Source of the DNA: Pseudomonadota bacterium
GTDB taxonomy: Bacteria; Myxococcota_A; UBA796; SXON01
Reading direction: 5' to 3'
NCBI GenBank assembly: GCA_030684355.1
Contig: JAUXTN010000219.1
Location: 1-64,000, forward strand
DNA length: 64,000 nt
Shown here piece by piece: positions 62,824-64,000 of the stretch (position 1 is the stretch's first letter; the number at the start of each line of letters is the position of its first letter). The notes under the pieces are model-generated. The model was not told the DNA's origin. It was given only the letters and a program-made list of their open reading frames with translations, and did not search any database. The position numbers and the translations under genes are program-made.

Positions 62824-64000
62824 TTAGCCGAAGGCCACGCGCACGAGCTGGACGAGCTCCCCCCGCCGCCGTGTGAGGAAGGCGTCGACGTAGGCCGAGT
62901 CGACCCCCACGGGCGGTCTGGCCCGCAACACCCCAGCCGCGACACCGAAGATCCGCTCGGCGCGGTCGCCTGGCCGCGAACGCTGGCGGGCCCGCTCGAT
63001 GGCATCCTTCAGCCGCGTGGTCGCGTGCCCGGCGCGCCTACCCCGCGCCGGCTCCACCTCCCGCGAGTTCACGAGCGCGTGCAGCTCCTCCAGTTCGCGG
63101 GCGCCCGCGGCCTCGACGACCTGGTCGGACAGTGCCTCGAGGTGCGCGCGCAGCGCGGAGTACTTCGGCGAGGCCGCCGGCCGCCGCTCGATCTCCCCCC
63201 ACCCGTCGAGCCACTCACGCAGCGTGGTCCAGCGAACCCGCGTGCCCGGCGTCGTCCTCGGGCCCGCCTCTCGCTCGAGCGCGGCCGCGCGGCGCTTCTC
63301 CGTGGCCAGCGCCTCCCGGGCCGCCATGAGCTGCTTCTCCAGCTTCGCCACGCGCCGGGTGTCCTCGCTCTCCCGCTCCCCGATCTTCAGAAGCTTCGAC
63401 ACCAACACGGTGATCGCCGGCAACAGGTGCGCCGTCGCCGCCCCGAGGTCCTCCCGCCGCGCGATGAATTCCTCGTCGTGACCGTCCCCCATCTTCCCGT
63501 CGATGTGGGTGAGCTCGTGAACCGCAACGCCGTGCAGGAACGCTGCGACGGCCAGGGGGCGCTCGCGGTGCGCCTTCACCACCTGGGCCATCCGGTCGGG
63601 ATGGATGAACACGAACCGCTTACCGCCCGGCCGCTCGACCGCCTCGCCGACGACGTTGTCGTCGAGCACGAAGCCCGGGCGGAACGTCCGCCGGATGCGG
63701 GCCTCCGACGCGACGAGGCGTAGCGTCCCGTCCCACGCCAGCAGGAACGGCACCCACTTCGCGTACCCCTTCTTGAAGCGGTACGCGCGTTGGCGGTCGT
63801 AGGTCTTCTTCGAGATCCGGATCCCGGCGAACCTGCCGAAGGGGTTGCGGACACGCCGCCCCTCGGCCCGGTCCATGCTCTTCGCCCAGGTGGGCGTGAG
63901 CGCGTCCAGGGCGCCGTGCGCCTTGGAGACGGAGACCGCCTGCATGAGCCCGCCGCCTCCAGGTGCGAGGGCGGCCTCCGCGGCGCGGTCGATGGCAGCC
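62824..64000 (-). CDS. HELTH-motif protein, 5' end outside window
   Basis: The frame is open from the window edge to a stop at 62824 (about 391 codons visible). The first ATG inside is at 63945, but coherent sequence (AAIDRAAEAALAPGGGG) continues beyond it. A block with FVFIHPDRMAQVVKAHRE and VAVHELTHIDGKMGDGHDEE gives an HExxH zinc site with a following Asp/Glu. A coiled coil of about 50 residues (KLEKQLMAAREALATEKRRA) comes next. The end is basic and helical. I do not recognise the family; predicted metallopeptidase-like or structural. It is unrelated to the metal genes and may mark a mobile-element boundary. Confidence 0.55.
   Translation of the reverse strand, partial: AAIDRAAEAALAPGGGGLMQAVSVSKAHGALDALTPTWAKSMDRAEGRRVRNPFGRFAGIRISKKTYDRQRAYRFKKGYAKWVPFLLAWDGTLRLVASEARIRRTFRPGFVLDDNVVGEAVERPGGKRFVFIHPDRMAQVVKAHRERPLAVAAFLHGVAVHELTHIDGKMGDGHDEEFIARREDLGAATAHLLPAITVLVSKLLKIGERESEDTRRVAKLEKQLMAAREALATEKRRAAALEREAGPRTTPGTRVRWTTLREWLDGWGEIERRPAASPKYSALRAHLEALSDQVVEAAGARELEELHALVNSREVEPARGRRAGHATTRLKDAIERARQRSRPGDRAERIFGVAAGVLRARPPVGVDSAYVDAFLTRRRGELVQLVRVAFG

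Overview
The window is about 70% G+C and densely packed with genes. It looks like a chromosome or megaplasmid segment of a Myxococcota-type bacterium. The evidence is two secreted proteins with MYXO-CTERM-like tails (a Gly-Cys motif, a hydrophobic helix, an Arg cluster), a MopE-like DCDD/DQDCDG repeat protein, and many lipoproteins with Asp/Thr-rich linkers or FG-GAP propellers. No tRNA, rRNA, CRISPR array or intact insertion sequence is visible.

Layout. 1-4.8 kb: lipoproteins, a DUF1272 protein, and a cytochrome P450 fused to a small membrane domain. 4.8-6.35 kb: a sulfur-stress operon (ArsR-rhodanese fusion, rhodanese, DsrE) with an operator touching the first start codon. 6.5-31.5 kb: a heavy-metal resistance island with two RND efflux systems, a P1B-type ATPase with an altered metal site, two His-tailed DMT transporters, HupE-like proteins, a DUF3240 protein and accessory lipoproteins. 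31.5-33.7 kb: an FG-GAP lipoprotein and remnants of chrA, chrB and a restriction gene. 33.8-42.1 kb: a defence-type region (ImmA/IrrE peptidase, PIN-like protein, Beta-family protein, sce7726 protein, single-chain type ISP restriction-modification enzyme). 42.2-44.2 kb: a membrane protein, a sigma factor and a Cys-rich secreted peptide, divergent from an isoprenylcysteine-methyltransferase-like gene. 44.2-56.7 kb: one long minus-strand operon with a multicopper oxidase, a His-rich peptide, a CzcCBA-type pump and five lipoprotein or secreted genes. 56.7-62.8 kb: a BNR-repeat protein, a 38-aa membrane peptide, a ZntA-type ATPase with its SmtB-type repressor, and a second Cys-rich-protein/sigma/membrane-protein module. 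62.8-64 kb: an open-ended protein with an HELTH motif.

The most interesting system is the regulation of the 6.5-31.5 kb island. Two BlaI-type repressors are each co-translated with an M56 (BlaR1-like) membrane peptidase. Both peptidases have no room for a beta-lactam sensor domain. At identical residue positions (79-94) each instead carries a Cys/His loop, DHCxxHGGHGHxCxxH. Four promoters in the island share one architecture: TTGACG, 5-6 bases, TACTAY, 5 bases, RTAGTA. They precede both RND operons, the ATPase operon and the lipoprotein operon. I infer a proteolysis-based metal-sensing regulon that reuses the beta-lactam resistance signalling design. A second, smaller regulon is suggested by similar promoters with palindromes in their spacers, at the SmtB-type repressor gene and 17 kb away at the methyltransferase/sigma locus.
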